From Umezawaea sp049997955 (lineage in GTDB: Bacteria > Actinomycetota > Actinomycetes > Mycobacteriales > Pseudonocardiaceae): a stretch of 64,000 nt of DNA. Shown piece after piece: positions 1 through 10,557 of the stretch. The first letter of the stretch is position 1. Each line of letters opens with the position of its first letter. The DNA lies in NCBI GenBank assembly GCA_049997955.1, contig JAEBDY010000016.1:212313-276312 (forward strand), written 5' to 3'. The position numbers and the translations under genes are program-made. The notes under the pieces were generated by a model. It was not told the DNA's origin, did not search any database, and worked only from the letters and a program-made list of their open reading frames with translations.

Positions 1-718
1 TCCGACTCGGGTCAACGATTACGACAGCATCGCCGAGGGTTACGCGGCCGAGAACGAGACCAGTCTCATGAACGCGTACTACGAGCGGCCCGCGATGCTG
101 GAACTCGCCGGGGACGTGACCGACCGGCGGATCCTCGACGCCGGCTGCGGCTCGGGACCCCTGTTCGCCGCGCTGCGCGATCGGAGTGCTGCCGTGACCG
201 GCATCGACGCGAGCGCAGGAATGCTGGAGCTGGCCCGGCGGCGGCTGGGCGCCGACGCGGACCTGCGGGTCGCCGACCTGGCCGACCCGCTGCCCTTCCC
301 CGACCGCGCGTTCGACGACGTCGTCGCATCCCTCGTGCTGCACTACCTGCAGGACTGGGGGCCGACACTGGCCGAACTGCGACGCGTGCTGACACCCGGC
401 GGACGGCTCATCGTCTCGGTCGAGCATCCGTTCGCCATCACCCTGATGCAGCGCTTGGCCGGGGACAAGCGCGACTACTTCCAGACCCGCAGCCGGACCG
501 AGGAATGGACCATGGGCGGGCGGTCCGCCCGGATGAGCTTCTGGGACCGCCCGCTGCACTCGATGACAGACGCCTTCACCGCGGCCGGTTTCCGCATCAA
601 CGTCATCAGCGAGCCGCCGCCCGCGCCCGCCGCCCGCGACTTGTTCCCCGAAGAATTCCACGGGTTGGCAGGCACGAGCTTCCTGGGCTTCCTGTTCTTC
701 GTCCTGCAGGCCGGCTAG
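1..718 (+). CDS. Class I SAM-dependent methyltransferase, 5' end outside window
   Basis: The reading frame is open from base 2, and the residues before the first in-window ATG (base 68) read VNDYDSIAEGYAAENE, the usual N-terminus of this family, so the true start lies upstream of the window. Motif I is ILDAGCGSG, followed by an acidic motif II (VTGIDAS) and the post-motif LTPGGRLIVSVEHP, as in small-molecule methyltransferases of the methyltransferase-11 type. About 239 residues are visible, close to full length. The substrate cannot be told from sequence. It converges on the SDR gene that follows. Confidence 0.9.
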   Translation, partial: PTRVNDYDSIAEGYAAENETSLMNAYYERPAMLELAGDVTDRRILDAGCGSGPLFAALRDRSAAVTGIDASAGMLELARRRLGADADLRVADLADPLPFPDRAFDDVVASLVLHYLQDWGPTLAELRRVLTPGGRLIVSVEHPFAITLMQRLAGDKRDYFQTRSRTEEWTMGGRSARMSFWDRPLHSMTDAFTAAGFRINVISEPPPAPAARDLFPEEFHGLAGTSFLGFLFFVLQAG

Positions 719-818
719 CCGCCCGTGAGCGGCCAGCCCCCTCGGGTCCCGCAACCCAGCCCGGGAATCCGCGACCTTCGCCCCGGAAACGACACGGTTC
801 TTCGCGACCGCTTGGTGA

Positions 819-1619
819 TCAGCCCGCGGATCCGGGCCGAGCCATGAAACGGTGGATCACGGCCTTCACCGTGTCGGGCAGCACCGCGTTGGCCACCCCG
901 GTCGCCTTGGTCGACGCGGAACCCGCCACGACCTTCCCGTCACCGGCCTCCATCGCCTTCACACCCTGCTTCGCCACCTGCGCCGGATCGTCCTTGCTCG
1001 CCGTGCCGACCGCGGTGTCGTCCATGTCGGCGCGGTGGAAGAAGTCGGTCTCGGTGGGGCCGGGCATCAACGCGGTGACGCTGACACCGGAATCACGCAA
1101 CTCCTCGGCGACGGCCTCGGTGAACGACTGCAGGAACGACTTCGAGGCGTTGTAGACGGCCTGGTAGCTCCCCGGCATCGTCGAGGCGATCGACGACGTC
1201 ACGAGCACCCTGCCCTCCTTGCGCGCGGCCATGTCGTTGAGCACGAGCTTGGCCAGCCGCACGGTCGAGACGACGTTCAGCTCGATGATCTCGAGTTCGT
1301 CGTCGATGTCGATGTCGAGGAACGCGCCGCCGCGCCCGACACCCGCGTTGAGCGCAGCGGCTTCCAACGGGCGCCCGGTGGACAGCACCGCGTCGAAGAG
1401 CCGGTGCACACCGGCCGCGGTGCGCAGGTCGGCGCGGACGGGCAGCACCGAGGCCTCGGTACCGGCGTCGAGCACCGCGGCGGCCCGATCCAGCCGCTCG
1501 TCCTCGGCGTTGATCACCAGGTCGTAACCGTGCTCGGCGAGCTGCTTGGCCAACTCCAAACCGATGCCGTTGGACGCACCGGTCACCAGCGCGAGTGGAC
1601 GAATCCGGGAAGAGGTCAT
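819..1619 (-). CDS. SDR family NAD(P)-dependent oxidoreductase
   Basis: 266 residues from the ATG at 1619 (MTSSRIRPLALVTG); the frame is open further upstream, but those residues do not resemble the family. It has the Rossmann motif TGASNGIG near the N-terminus, an NAG motif in LNAGVGRGG, the catalytic Ser in SSIASTMPG and YNASK (Y-x-x-x-K), so it is a classical short-chain dehydrogenase. The C-terminus ARPGSAG is hydrophilic. Substrate unknown. No strong ribosome-binding site precedes this ATG, so the start is moderately sure. Confidence 0.88.
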   Translation of the reverse strand: MTSSRIRPLALVTGASNGIGLELAKQLAEHGYDLVINAEDERLDRAAAVLDAGTEASVLPVRADLRTAAGVHRLFDAVLSTGRPLEAAALNAGVGRGGAFLDIDIDDELEIIELNVVSTVRLAKLVLNDMAARKEGRVLVTSSIASTMPGSYQAVYNASKSFLQSFTEAVAEELRDSGVSVTALMPGPTETDFFHRADMDDTAVGTASKDDPAQVAKQGVKAMEAGDGKVVAGSASTKATGVANAVLPDTVKAVIHRFMARPGSAG

Positions 1620-1763
1620 GACCACGTGTACCCGGCGATCCACGACCCATGCCCAACGTCCGCAGCCGCGTTGCACCGCCTGCGTCCAGGTGGTTGAGCT
1701 TCTGCCGCGGGGCAGCGGAGGAAGATCTCGTGTCTCGATTCGAAGCGGACGGGTCCTGCCTTC

Positions 1764-1919
1764 TTACCCCGGTCGACGTCTCACCGCGAGTCGGGGCCAC
1801 AGGCAGGCCAGCGTGGCGGCTCCGGCCAGCAGCACGTCGACCGGCACCCGCTCGTCGCTGTCGTGCCACCGGTCTTCAGGCAGTCCGGTGCCGACCGACG
1901 GCTCGGCCTGAATGGACAT
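1764..1919 (-). CDS. Possible small membrane protein, 51 aa
   Basis: A short frame from ATG 1919 to TAA 1764 encodes 51 residues, with an acidic N-terminal half (LPEDRWHDSDERVP) and one hydrophobic stretch (VDVLLAGAATLACLW) followed by a basic tail (RLAVRRRPG). That layout fits a single-span membrane protein. There is no clear Shine-Dalgarno sequence and I know no family, so it may be a chance frame or the end of a decayed gene. Confidence 0.3.
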   Translation of the reverse strand: MSIQAEPSVGTGLPEDRWHDSDERVPVDVLLAGAATLACLWPRLAVRRRPG

Positions 1920-2265
1920 TCGCCGCTGTCACGTGGTGGAGAGCTTGTCGCGCAAAGATTCCGGCTGCTCGTTTTCCGTGATTGGAACCGGGTACTCGCG
2001 TTCGGGACCGGCGGTCGACGCACTGGTCCACAGGTACCACAGCCGGTACGACAAGACGCCGGCACAACCAGATGGGGTGGCCGGGCGCGTCGGCAGGACC
2101 CCGGCCACCTCATCGCCGTCTGTTCGCGGTGGCCAAGTGCACCGCTGTCAGGCGGCGCGCGGCTTGTCATGGACCTGATCCGACCGACGCGGCGGCGGAG
2201 CCCGCAACACCGAGTGAACCGACTCGGCGTCCTTCCGACCACCGCTGCCGCACCGCGTCGTGAGG
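1920..2265. other. Intergenic region, no supported gene
   Basis: Frames on both strands are arginine- and proline-rich translations typical of high-GC shadow ORFs. I see no family motif, strong hairpin or RNA gene. Confidence 0.5.
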
Positions 2266-2499
2266 TCAGCCGTTCAACCGCTGGCCGAGCAGTTTCTTGC
2301 CCTGCTCGGCGCCCTTGCGGCTCTCGCCCTGCGCGCGGCGGAAGAAGTCCGCCAGCTCACTGTCGCCCGCGCGGTCGGCGTCGGCGATGTAGTTCTCCAG
2401 TCGCAGGGCGTTGCTCAAGCACGCCTCGACGAACCAGATGATGTTGTAGTCCTTGTCCTGAGTCCCGGTGGCCTGACCTGTTTCGGTGGAAGACGTCAC
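2266..2499 (-). CDS. Small conserved actinobacterial protein, 77 aa
   Basis: The start is GTG at 2499, preceded by GAAGGAG at good spacing; the open frame reaches further upstream, but that part has no family character. The protein (VTSSTETGQATG then DKDYNIIWFVEACLSNALRLENYIADADRAG) is mostly helical and charged, with the end GRKGAEQGKKLLGQRLNG-like in composition. It looks like the small soluble hypothetical proteins common in actinomycetes. No enzyme motif. It lies between two SDR genes but is separated from them by non-coding DNA. Confidence 0.7.
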   Translation of the reverse strand: MTSSTETGQATGTQDKDYNIIWFVEACLSNALRLENYIADADRAGDSELADFFRRAQGESRKGAEQGKKLLGQRLNG

Positions 2500-2928
2500 A
2501 GCTGCTCCTTCGTCGTGGGGTTGGCGCGGGGGTGTTACCCCGCAGCAAGGCACTCACACCTCCGGAGACGGCCTGATCCGGATTCGGTTTTCCACCAAAG
2601 GAACGAGATCGCGACGGCTGGCGACTTCGGGAAATGAGCAATGCTCGCTACTCGGTCAAAGGGCTCCAGCACTAACCAGCCCGCAACCGCACGAGCACGA
2701 GGGGCCCTCGGCCAGCAGTTCACATGTCAGCATCCCGGCAAGCGTGCTCGACGCGTTCGCGCTCGGCAATCGTCCTGAGCTGGGCAAACCGGCGCACGGC
2801 AGCGTGGTGCTGACGCCGAATACCGTCGAGGTGGCCAGGTGCTGGGTGATCCGGACATCCCGGTCGACGACCCCGCGGCCGTGGAGATCGGGGAGCGGTA
2901 CGGCCGCAGGGAAAGGCGTCTTGACCGA
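2500..2928. other. Intergenic region, no supported gene
   Basis: Open frames exist on both strands but none has a recognisable motif together with a ribosome-binding site. The stretch near 2740-2870 has a moderately protein-like translation (SVVLTPNTVEVARC) that soon loses sense, so a gene remnant is possible but not supportable. Confidence 0.4.
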
Positions 2929-3828
2929 TCAGGTGATCGGTTTGCCCCCCGTCACGCCGAGGATCTCACCGGTGATGTAGCTCGACTCCTGCGACGCGAA
3001 GAACACGTACGCCGGAGCCAGCTCCGCGGGCTGCCCCGCCCGACCCATCGGCGTCTGCCCACCGAAGTCGTCCACCGCGTCCTCCGGCATCGTGGCGGGG
3101 ATCAACGGAGTCCACACCGGACCCGGAGCCACCGAGTTGACCCTGATGCCCTTGCCGACCAGGTCCGCCGACAGCGCCTTGGTGAAGTTGACGATCGCCG
3201 CCTTGCTGGAGGCGTAGTCCATCAGCTCCGGCGACGGCTGGAACGCCTGCACCGAAGAGGTGTTGATGATGCACGAACCCGGTTCCATGTGCGGCACCGC
3301 GGCCTTGCACAACCAGAACATCGCGTACAGGTTGGTCTTGAGCACCCGGTCGAACTGCTCGCTGGAGATCTCCAGCAGACCACCTTCCTGCGCCATCTGG
3401 TACGCGGCGTTGTTGACCAGGACGTCGATCCGACCGAATTCGCCCACCGCCTGCTCGATCAGCCCCTGGCAGGTCTCCTCGCTCGTCAGATCGCCGGGCA
3501 CCAGCAGGACCTGCCTGCCCTCGTCCCGCACCAGCCGCGCGGTCCGCTCGGCGTCGTCCTGCTCCTCCGGCAGGTAGGACAGCACCAGGTCGGCGCCTTC
3601 GCGGGCGAACGCGATCGCCACGGCGCGGCCGATGCCGGAGTCGCCCCCGGTGACCACCGCCCTGCGCCCGGTCAACCGGCCACTGCCCCGGTAGGTCGAC
3701 TCACCGTGGTCCGGCTGAGGCGACATGTCCTGCCCGGTGCCCGGAAGCGCCTGCTTCCGGCCCTCCTGCTCCGCCGGCCGCGGGTACTGCCGCACGGGGT
3801 CCTGCCTGCTGTGCTGGTCCTGGGTCAT
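2929..3828 (-). CDS. SDR family oxidoreductase with N-terminal extension
   Basis: 299 residues from ATG 3828, chosen because GGAGGTGGAAGC precedes it. The first 45 residues are a Gln/Pro-rich extension (DPVRQYPRPAEQEG), as in the YdaD/YghA-type general stress SDRs. Then come GRRAVVTGGDSGIGRAVA (cofactor loop), VLVNNAAYQ (NNA motif), INTSSVQAF (catalytic Ser) and YASSKAAI (Y-x-x-x-K). The C-terminus SYITGEILGVTGGKPIT is typical of the family. It is probably a soluble stress-linked reductase with unknown substrate. Confidence 0.92.
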   Translation of the reverse strand: MTQDQHSRQDPVRQYPRPAEQEGRKQALPGTGQDMSPQPDHGESTYRGSGRLTGRRAVVTGGDSGIGRAVAIAFAREGADLVLSYLPEEQDDAERTARLVRDEGRQVLLVPGDLTSEETCQGLIEQAVGEFGRIDVLVNNAAYQMAQEGGLLEISSEQFDRVLKTNLYAMFWLCKAAVPHMEPGSCIINTSSVQAFQPSPELMDYASSKAAIVNFTKALSADLVGKGIRVNSVAPGPVWTPLIPATMPEDAVDDFGGQTPMGRAGQPAELAPAYVFFASQESSYITGEILGVTGGKPIT

Positions 3829-3968
3829 GCTTCCACCTCCGGTCGTTGCCTTTTCCTGACTGCCGCAGGTATTCCCGTTCACCGCGGCTTCATGCCGATA
3901 ATCGGCACATCGGACCCGGACCGCGCGGGAGATTCATCGCGGGTGAGTCCGGAAGGCCGTGTCGTGGG

Positions 3969-5134
<1,166 letters not shown>

Positions 5135-5138
<4 letters not shown>

Positions 5139-5557
5139 AGCCTGCCCTCCCCCTTCGACTTGGCCACGACGGCTTGCAGGATCCGGCCCGCGAGACCGGG
5201 ATGGGTGGACGACGGCGTGTCGGGCTGGAGGACGATCCCGGTCTCCAGCAACGACTTCGCCTTCCGCAGCGCGATGCGCAGGTCCGCGCGCGACACCGTG
5301 TCGTCCACCGGCCGGGCCATGATCTCGGTGCCCTTGTCACCCGCCGCCGCGCGGAACCGCGTCTCGATGTGCTCGTACATACCGTTGAGCGTTCGGGGTA
5401 GCTCGGCCGCGCCCGCGACTTCCTCCAGCGGGAGGTTCACGGTCACCGCCAGCCAGTGGTCCTCGCGGGTGTCGGCCTGCTTGATCATCCTGCGTCCCAG
5501 CAGGACGGCCGTCGCGCCGACTCCCACCGTTGCCGCGGTGAGGGATGCTGCTCTCAT
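5135..5557 (-). CDS. Membrane-anchored SRPBCC-like protein
   Basis: 140 residues from ATG 5557, with GAGGAG nine bases upstream. The N-terminus (LTAATVGVGATAVLLGRRM) is a probable membrane anchor. The rest contains the pattern VTVNLPLEEVA followed by AGDKGTEIMARP and a Leu/Arg helix, resembling the SRPBCC/cyclase-like partner proteins often found next to FdhA-type dehydrogenases in actinomycetes. Its stop overlaps the start of the dehydrogenase, implying a shared function that is not known. Confidence 0.75.
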
Positions 5558-5588
5558 GTCCGAACTCCTCTTCGTTGGTAGGTCGCCC

Positions 5589-5622
5589 GATCCGGTGCAG
5601 GCGGCGGGATACCCGCCGGATC
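5589..5622 (-). terminator. Hairpin downstream of ctaD
   Basis: GGCGGG (5603-5608) pairs with CCCGCC (5612-5617) around a three-base loop, and GATCC (5589) can pair with GGATC (5618) outside a bulge. It lies just past the cytochrome oxidase stop, so a terminator is likely, though there is no long T run. Confidence 0.35.
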
Positions 5623-5686
5623 GCGGACTACACGGCCAGCGGTGGGCGGAACGGTTTCCTCTCCGCGGAAGACCATGCCGATGTCC

Positions 5687-7447
5687 TCAGTCGTGGTCGA
5701 CCTCCCGATCGGTGGGCGCGAGCAGTTTGTCCGTTGTCCTGTCGACCTCCACGCCGTCCTGGTCGGACTTGATGACGGAGAAGTGCGATTCTTCCCGCAT
5801 CCGGTCGATCATGTGCGGGTAGTGCAGTTCGAACGCGGGCCGCTCGGAGCGGATCCGGGGCAGTTCGGTGAAGTTGTGCCGCGGCGGCGGGCACGAGGTG
5901 GCCCGCTCCAGTGAGTTGCCGAAGCCCCACGGGTCGTCCACGCCCGCGACCTCGCCGAAGCGGTAGCTGCGGAACACGTTGTAGAGGAACGGGAGCACCG
6001 AGGCGCCGAGGAGGAACGAGGCGATGGTGGAGATGGTGTTGAGCGTGGTGAAGTTGTCGCTGGGCAGGTAGTCGGCGTAGCGGCGCGGCATTCCCTGGTT
6101 GCCCAGCCAGTGGTGCACCAGGAACGTCCCGTGGAAACCGACGAACGTCATCCAGAAGTGCGCTTTGCCGAGCCCTTCGTCGAGCATCCGGCCGGTGATC
6201 TTGGGGAACCAGAAGTAGATCCCGGCGTAGGTGGCGAACACGATGGTGCCGAACAGCACGTAGTGGAAGTGCGCCACCACGAAGTAGGTGTCGGTGACGT
6301 GGAAGTCGATGGGTGGCGAGGCCAGCAGGATGCCGGACAGTCCGCCGAACAGGAACGTCACGAGGAAGCCGACGCTGAACAGCATCGGCGACTCGAACGT
6401 CAACTGGCCCTTCCACAGGGTGCCGATCCAGTTGAAGAACTTGATGCCGGTGGGCACCGCGATGATGAACGTGGTCGCGGAGAAGAACAGCAGCAGCACG
6501 GCGCCGGTGGCGTACATGTGGTGCGCCCACACGACCACCGAGTACAGCGCGATCGCGAGCGTCGCGAACACCAGCCCCTTGTAGCCGAACAGGGGTTTGC
6601 GGCTGAACACCGGGAAGATCTCCGACACGATGCCGAAGAAGGGCAGCGCCACGATGTAGACCTCGGGGTGGCCGAAGAACCAGAACAGGTGCTGCCACAG
6701 GATCACGCCGCCGTTGGCGGGGTCGAACACGTGGGCGCCGAGGTGCCGGTCGGCGGCCAGCCCGAACAGGGCGGCGGTGAGGATGGGGAACGCCAGCAGG
6801 ATCAGGATGCTGGTGACCAGGATGTTCCAGGTGAAGATGGGCATCCGGAACATGGTCATCCCCGGCGCGCGCAGGCACACCACCGTCGTGATCATGTTGA
6901 CCGCGCCGAGGATCGTGCCGAGGCCACCGATCGCCAGCCCCATGATCCACAGGTCCGCACCCACGCCGGGGCTGTGCAGGGCGCTGGACAGCGGGGTGTA
7001 GGCGGTCCAGCCGAAGTCCGGCGCTCCCGCCGGGGTGAGGAAGCTCGACACGGTGATCAGTCCACCGAACAGGAACAGCCAGTACGAGAACGCGTTGAGC
7101 CGCGGGAACGCCACGTCGGGCGAGCCGATCTGCAACGGCAGGACGAAGTTGGCGAAGCCGAAGACGATCGGGGTGGCGTAGAGCAGCAGCATGATCGTGC
7201 CGTGCATGGTGAACAACTGGTTGTACTGCTCGTTGGACAGGAACTGCAGCCCCGGCCGGGCCAGCTCGCCGCGCATCAGCAGCGCCATCACGCCGCCGAC
7301 CATGAAGAACGCGAACGACGTCACCAGGTACATAACGCCGATCTGCTTGTGGTCGGTGGTGCTGAACAGGCGCAGCAGCGCCGACCCCTTGAGACGGGTG
7401 GCGGTTCCTGGACGGATGACGACGGGCGCGGGCTTCAACGCGGTCAT
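5687..7447 (-). CDS. ctaD: Cytochrome c oxidase subunit I
   Basis: 586 residues from ATG 7447, preceded by GAGGAG. It is the catalytic subunit of the aa3-type terminal oxidase, holding heme a and the heme a3/CuB centre in the plasma membrane. Visible signatures are the heme a ligand region TMHGTIMLLLYATP, the CuB/Tyr motif HPEVYIVALP, the HH pair in VVWAHHMY, and HFHYVLFGT near helix X. About twelve hydrophobic segments are seen, and length is normal for actinobacterial CtaD. No other oxidase subunit gene is adjacent, which is usual for actinomycetes with dispersed cta genes. Confidence 0.97.
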   Translation of the reverse strand: MTALKPAPVVIRPGTATRLKGSALLRLFSTTDHKQIGVMYLVTSFAFFMVGGVMALLMRGELARPGLQFLSNEQYNQLFTMHGTIMLLLYATPIVFGFANFVLPLQIGSPDVAFPRLNAFSYWLFLFGGLITVSSFLTPAGAPDFGWTAYTPLSSALHSPGVGADLWIMGLAIGGLGTILGAVNMITTVVCLRAPGMTMFRMPIFTWNILVTSILILLAFPILTAALFGLAADRHLGAHVFDPANGGVILWQHLFWFFGHPEVYIVALPFFGIVSEIFPVFSRKPLFGYKGLVFATLAIALYSVVVWAHHMYATGAVLLLFFSATTFIIAVPTGIKFFNWIGTLWKGQLTFESPMLFSVGFLVTFLFGGLSGILLASPPIDFHVTDTYFVVAHFHYVLFGTIVFATYAGIYFWFPKITGRMLDEGLGKAHFWMTFVGFHGTFLVHHWLGNQGMPRRYADYLPSDNFTTLNTISTIASFLLGASVLPFLYNVFRSYRFGEVAGVDDPWGFGNSLERATSCPPPRHNFTELPRIRSERPAFELHYPHMIDRMREESHFSVIKSDQDGVEVDRTTDKLLAPTDREVDHD

Positions 7448-7860
7448 GGCGCTCCTCTGCGAGGTGTCGGGACGCGCGACACGTGCGATTACCCCCGTGA
7501 TTTCGAAGCAAACCAGCTGGATGGATGAATTCACGCCGGCCGACGACCGACCGGAACCCGGGTGATCCGAGCCCTTGTGCGAACGGACCTCTGCCCCCAC
7601 CCGACCAGCCGAGTGCCGTTCATCGCGCGATGACAAGCGCGCCGGGTTACCTGGCCGACACCGGTGAAGTGGGCGCCGCTCGCGGGGCAGGAAGTGGTTG
7701 CCGCAGGTCGCGTGTCGGCTGGTGTTCAGCCTTCGTCATCCCGCTCGACCGTCGCGCTTCGGTTTCGACGCGTTCGCCGAAACCATCCGTTTGACCGCAT
7801 CCCCGCCGGGTAGCCGGGCTGCGTCAATCAGCACCTACGAACCAGAACGAGGTGAGGGCC
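7448..7860. other. Divergent intergenic region between ctaD and a DUF4383 gene
   Basis: About 410 bases separating two divergent genes. It must hold both promoters. I see no convincing -35/-10 pair and no gene in it. Confidence 0.4.
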
Positions 7861-8316
7861 ATGGCCCAGCACAACCCGGTGTCCACCACGCACGGTCGCT
7901 CCACCGTGCGGACCGCCGCGCAGGTGGTGGCAGCGGTTTTCCTGCTGGTCGGGGTGCTCGGGTTCATCCCCGGTATCACGACGAACTACGACACCATGGA
8001 GTTCGCGAGCCACCATTCCAACGCACTGCTCCTGGGCATCTTCCAGGTGTCGATCCTGCACAACATCGTGCACCTGCTCTTCGGCGCGGCCGGCTTCGCC
8101 CTGTCCCGCACCGCGAGCGGCGCCAAGGCCTACCTGGTCGGCGGTGGCGTGGTCTACCTGGTGCTCTGGCTCTACGGCCTGATCATCGACAAGGACAGCG
8201 CCGCCAACTTCGTCCCGCTCAACACCGCGGACGACTGGCTGCACTTCGTGCTCGGCGCGGGCATGATCGCGCTCGGCCTGCTCCTGGGCAAGCGGGTCGC
8301 GGCAGACCCCCGCTGA
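7861..8316 (+). CDS. DUF4383 domain membrane protein
   Basis: 151 residues from ATG 7861, chosen because GAGG lies eight bases upstream; an in-frame GTG at 7852 is too close to that site. Four hydrophobic segments alternate with short loops. The family pattern is clear: GVLGFIPGIT, HHSNALLLGIFQVSILHNIVHLLFG, AYLVGGGVVYLVLWLYG and NTADDWLHFVLGAGM. The function of DUF4383 proteins is not established. A homologue lies at 10749-11255. A strong terminator follows directly. Confidence 0.92.
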   Translation: MAQHNPVSTTHGRSTVRTAAQVVAAVFLLVGVLGFIPGITTNYDTMEFASHHSNALLLGIFQVSILHNIVHLLFGAAGFALSRTASGAKAYLVGGGVVYLVLWLYGLIIDKDSAANFVPLNTADDWLHFVLGAGMIALGLLLGKRVAADPR

Positions 8317-8325
8317 CGCTGACGG

Positions 8326-8362
8326 GCTCCGTCCACTCCGGATGATCCGGAGTGGACGGAGC
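8326..8362 (+). terminator. Perfect 17-bp stem hairpin after DUF4383 gene
   Basis: Arms GCTCCGTCCACTCCGGA (8326-8342) and its exact complement (8346-8362) flank a three-base loop, ten bases after the stop codon. The stem is strong enough to act as a factor-independent terminator; a short TTG rather than a T run follows. Confidence 0.8.
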
Positions 8363-8379
8363 TTGTCCACGACAACGAG

Positions 8380-8741
8380 GTGAAGTTCTTGACCGACAAG
8401 ACGAATGGCGTTCTGCACACCGCGTTTCGCGTGCTGGCCCGTGTAGCGGGGCGCACCGGCCGTTCACCCGCGGGGCGTCTGGTTCGAGGGAACGGTGACG
8501 TGCTTGGCCGACAGCGGGTTCCCGCTGCCGACGGAAATGACGTCGGACCGGATCTTCTTCGGCCCCGCGGTGAACAGCCCCTCCGGGGTGGAGATGGCAC
8601 CCGCCGTGGTGAAGCGAGCCAGGGAACGGGCCTACGCGGGCAGTCGTCGCGGACGCCGTGCGGGGTCTCCCCGTCACCGACGACCAGCTGGAACGGATAG
8701 CGGCGACCGCGGGATCGGCCGTGGACAACCCCTGCGGCTGA
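8380..8741 (+). pseudogene. Frameshifted remnant of an unidentified gene
   Basis: Three frames must be joined to give protein-like sequence: LTDKTNGVLHTAFRVLARVAG, then VHPRGVWFEGTVTCLADSG and FFGPAVNSPSGVEMAP, then VVADAVRGLPVTDDQLERI ending at TGA 8739. The central HPRGVWFEGT motif recalls actinobacterial proteins annotated as phosphodiesterase-like, but I cannot name the family with confidence. Frameshifts near 8460 and 8645 make a functional product unlikely unless they are sequencing errors. Confidence 0.4.
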
Positions 8742-8772
8742 TCACGGCGACCCGTTCGTGGTTCGGACACCT

Positions 8773-9648
8773 TCACCTCCTCGGTTCCGGGAAGGTGAAG
8801 GTGTCCCCTCGCCGGACGTACTCGACGGTGGTGGGCGGACGGACCCGGTCGACCTCGGCTGCGAAGTCGGACAGCGGTGACTTGAACAACCCGTAGTCGT
8901 CGTAGTGCACCGGCACGGTGTGGCGCGGTCCCAGCATCCGCACCAGGTCCACCCCCTGCCGTCCGTCCATGGTGAGCAGCACGCCCAGCACCTTGGTGCC
9001 GCCCAGGTGCACCACCGCCACGTCGAGGGACGGGTAGCGCACGGCGATCTCCCGGAGGTTCTCGTGCACGAGGGTGTCACCGCTGAGGTACACCCGCAGC
9101 CACGGCGAATCCGGGCCGGACCGGTACTCCACCACGCTGCCCATGACCGGGGGCAGCACGCGCGCCAGGGCTCCCAGCGCGTGACGGCCGGGGACCGCGG
9201 TCACCTTCAGCTCCGCGCCGTCCTTGGCCAACGAGAACTCCGACCACGTGCCGAGCGCGACGGGCTCGCGGAACCCGCGGCGGCGCAACCGGCGGGCGGC
9301 GTGGGCGGTGGTGACGACCGGGAGGTCCCGGTCCAGTTCTCGACTGGCCACCCGGTCGAAGTGGTCGCCGTGCAGGTGCGAGAGCACCACCGCGTCCAAC
9401 GGGGGCAACTGCTCCACGTCGATCGCGGGATCGGTGCGCCGCCGGGACACCAGCCCCTGGCCGATGTGGGTCCACTGGCCGCGGTGCAGGAAGTTCGGGT
9501 CCGTCAGGATCGTGAACGGCCCGAACCGCAGCAACGTCGTCGCCGTGCCGACGAAGAACAGCGAGTCGTCGGCCTGCTCGTGCCGTGCGGCCGTCGCCGG
9601 GATTCCGGTGCCCGAGCCCTGCTTTCGGCCGATCGTGTCGTCCGCCAT
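8773..9648 (-). CDS. MBL-fold metallo-hydrolase
   Basis: 291 residues from ATG 9648, preceded by AGAGGAGGAACC. The metal site motif SHLHGDHFD (H-x-H-x-D-H) is present, as are the N-terminal TILTDPNF strand and a later LSGDTL and PVHYDDYG that supply the other ligands. The arrangement fits the UlaG/NAPE-PLD-like branch that hydrolyses lactones or phosphodiesters. It is a cytosolic enzyme with unknown substrate. The upstream BTAD regulator ends 28 bases before its start and may be in the same transcript. Confidence 0.9.
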   Translation of the reverse strand: MADDTIGRKQGSGTGIPATAARHEQADDSLFFVGTATTLLRFGPFTILTDPNFLHRGQWTHIGQGLVSRRRTDPAIDVEQLPPLDAVVLSHLHGDHFDRVASRELDRDLPVVTTAHAARRLRRRGFREPVALGTWSEFSLAKDGAELKVTAVPGRHALGALARVLPPVMGSVVEYRSGPDSPWLRVYLSGDTLVHENLREIAVRYPSLDVAVVHLGGTKVLGVLLTMDGRQGVDLVRMLGPRHTVPVHYDDYGLFKSPLSDFAAEVDRVRPPTTVEYVRRGDTFTFPEPRR

Positions 9649-9676
9649 GGTTCCTCCTCTGGTCGGTGTGGTCCGG

Positions 9677-10423
9677 CTACCCGGTGACGACCCTGCCAAG
9701 CCCGTTGAGCAGAGGCGCCACGAGGTGTTCCAGCGCCGGAGACGGACGCACGCCCAGTTCCCCGTGCAGCAACGTCCTGAACAGGCGGTACTGGCGCAAC
9801 GCCTCCGCCGAGTTGCCTTCCGCGATGTGCAGCGCCACCAGTTCGCGGTGCGCGCTCTCCCGCAACGGCTCCGTCGACACCGCCGCCAGACCCGCCCGCA
9901 ACGCCGAGTGGAAGCTCCCCCGACGACGATGGTGAGCGCTCAACGCGTCCAACGCGTGCAGACGCACCTGCCGCAACCACTCCCGCTCCCCGACAAGCCA
10001 CTCGTCCGGCCACGTGGGCAACAGATCCGCCTGCAACTCCGCGATGTCCAGAGCACCCGCCCCCGTCGAACCACCCGCGCCGCACAACGCGTCCACCTCC
10101 CGTTCGATGCGCGTCACGTCCACATCCACGCCGGCGTCCAAACGCAGCAGGGATCGACTGTCCTGCGCCACCCCGGCGGGCCACACCCGCGCGATCCGCC
10201 ACAGCGTGGACCTGAGCCGACCCGCCGCCTGCTGCTGCGGCACATCCGGCCACAGGGCCGCCGTGATCGCGGCACGCGTCGCCCCCGACGCACGCAACGC
10301 CAAGAACGCCAGCAGCCGTTCGGCGTTGGGCGGCATCGCGGTGCGAACCCCGTGCACCTCCAGCCGGAACCCGCCCATCAGGCCGAGGTTCGCGTTCGGG
10401 GAGCCGGTCTTCCTGGCGTTCAT
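9677..10423 (-). CDS. BTAD (SARP-type) transcriptional regulator
   Basis: 248 residues from ATG 10423, with GGGAGG upstream. The N-terminal winged-helix half reads LGLMGGFRLEVHG, then PPNAERLLAFLAL and ALWPDVPQQQAAGRLRSTLWRI, the SARP DNA-binding signature. The C-terminal half is the bacterial transcriptional activation domain of TPR-like helices (LHALDALSAHHRRRG, ALRAGLAAVSTEPLRESAH, EALRQYRLFRTLL). Such stand-alone short SARPs usually activate nearby genes. The next gene in the same direction is the MBL hydrolase, a plausible target. Confidence 0.9.
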   Translation of the reverse strand: MNARKTGSPNANLGLMGGFRLEVHGVRTAMPPNAERLLAFLALRASGATRAAITAALWPDVPQQQAAGRLRSTLWRIARVWPAGVAQDSRSLLRLDAGVDVDVTRIEREVDALCGAGGSTGAGALDIAELQADLLPTWPDEWLVGEREWLRQVRLHALDALSAHHRRRGSFHSALRAGLAAVSTEPLRESAHRELVALHIAEGNSAEALRQYRLFRTLLHGELGVRPSPALEHLVAPLLNGLGRVVTG

Positions 10424-10557
10424 CGGGCCTCCCGGTGGACACATGCGATTGGGCGACAGCGGACTACCCACCGGATGGGCATGTATTCACCCGAGTTTCG
10501 TGCGCGCTCGATGACCCGATTCGAGTGAACGGTGCTGGGCATGCGAAGGCATGCGAC

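Noticed and set aside
6110..7528. A 472-codon plus-strand frame
   Set aside because: Antisense shadow of cytochrome oxidase subunit I; extremely Gln/Glu/His/Arg-rich.
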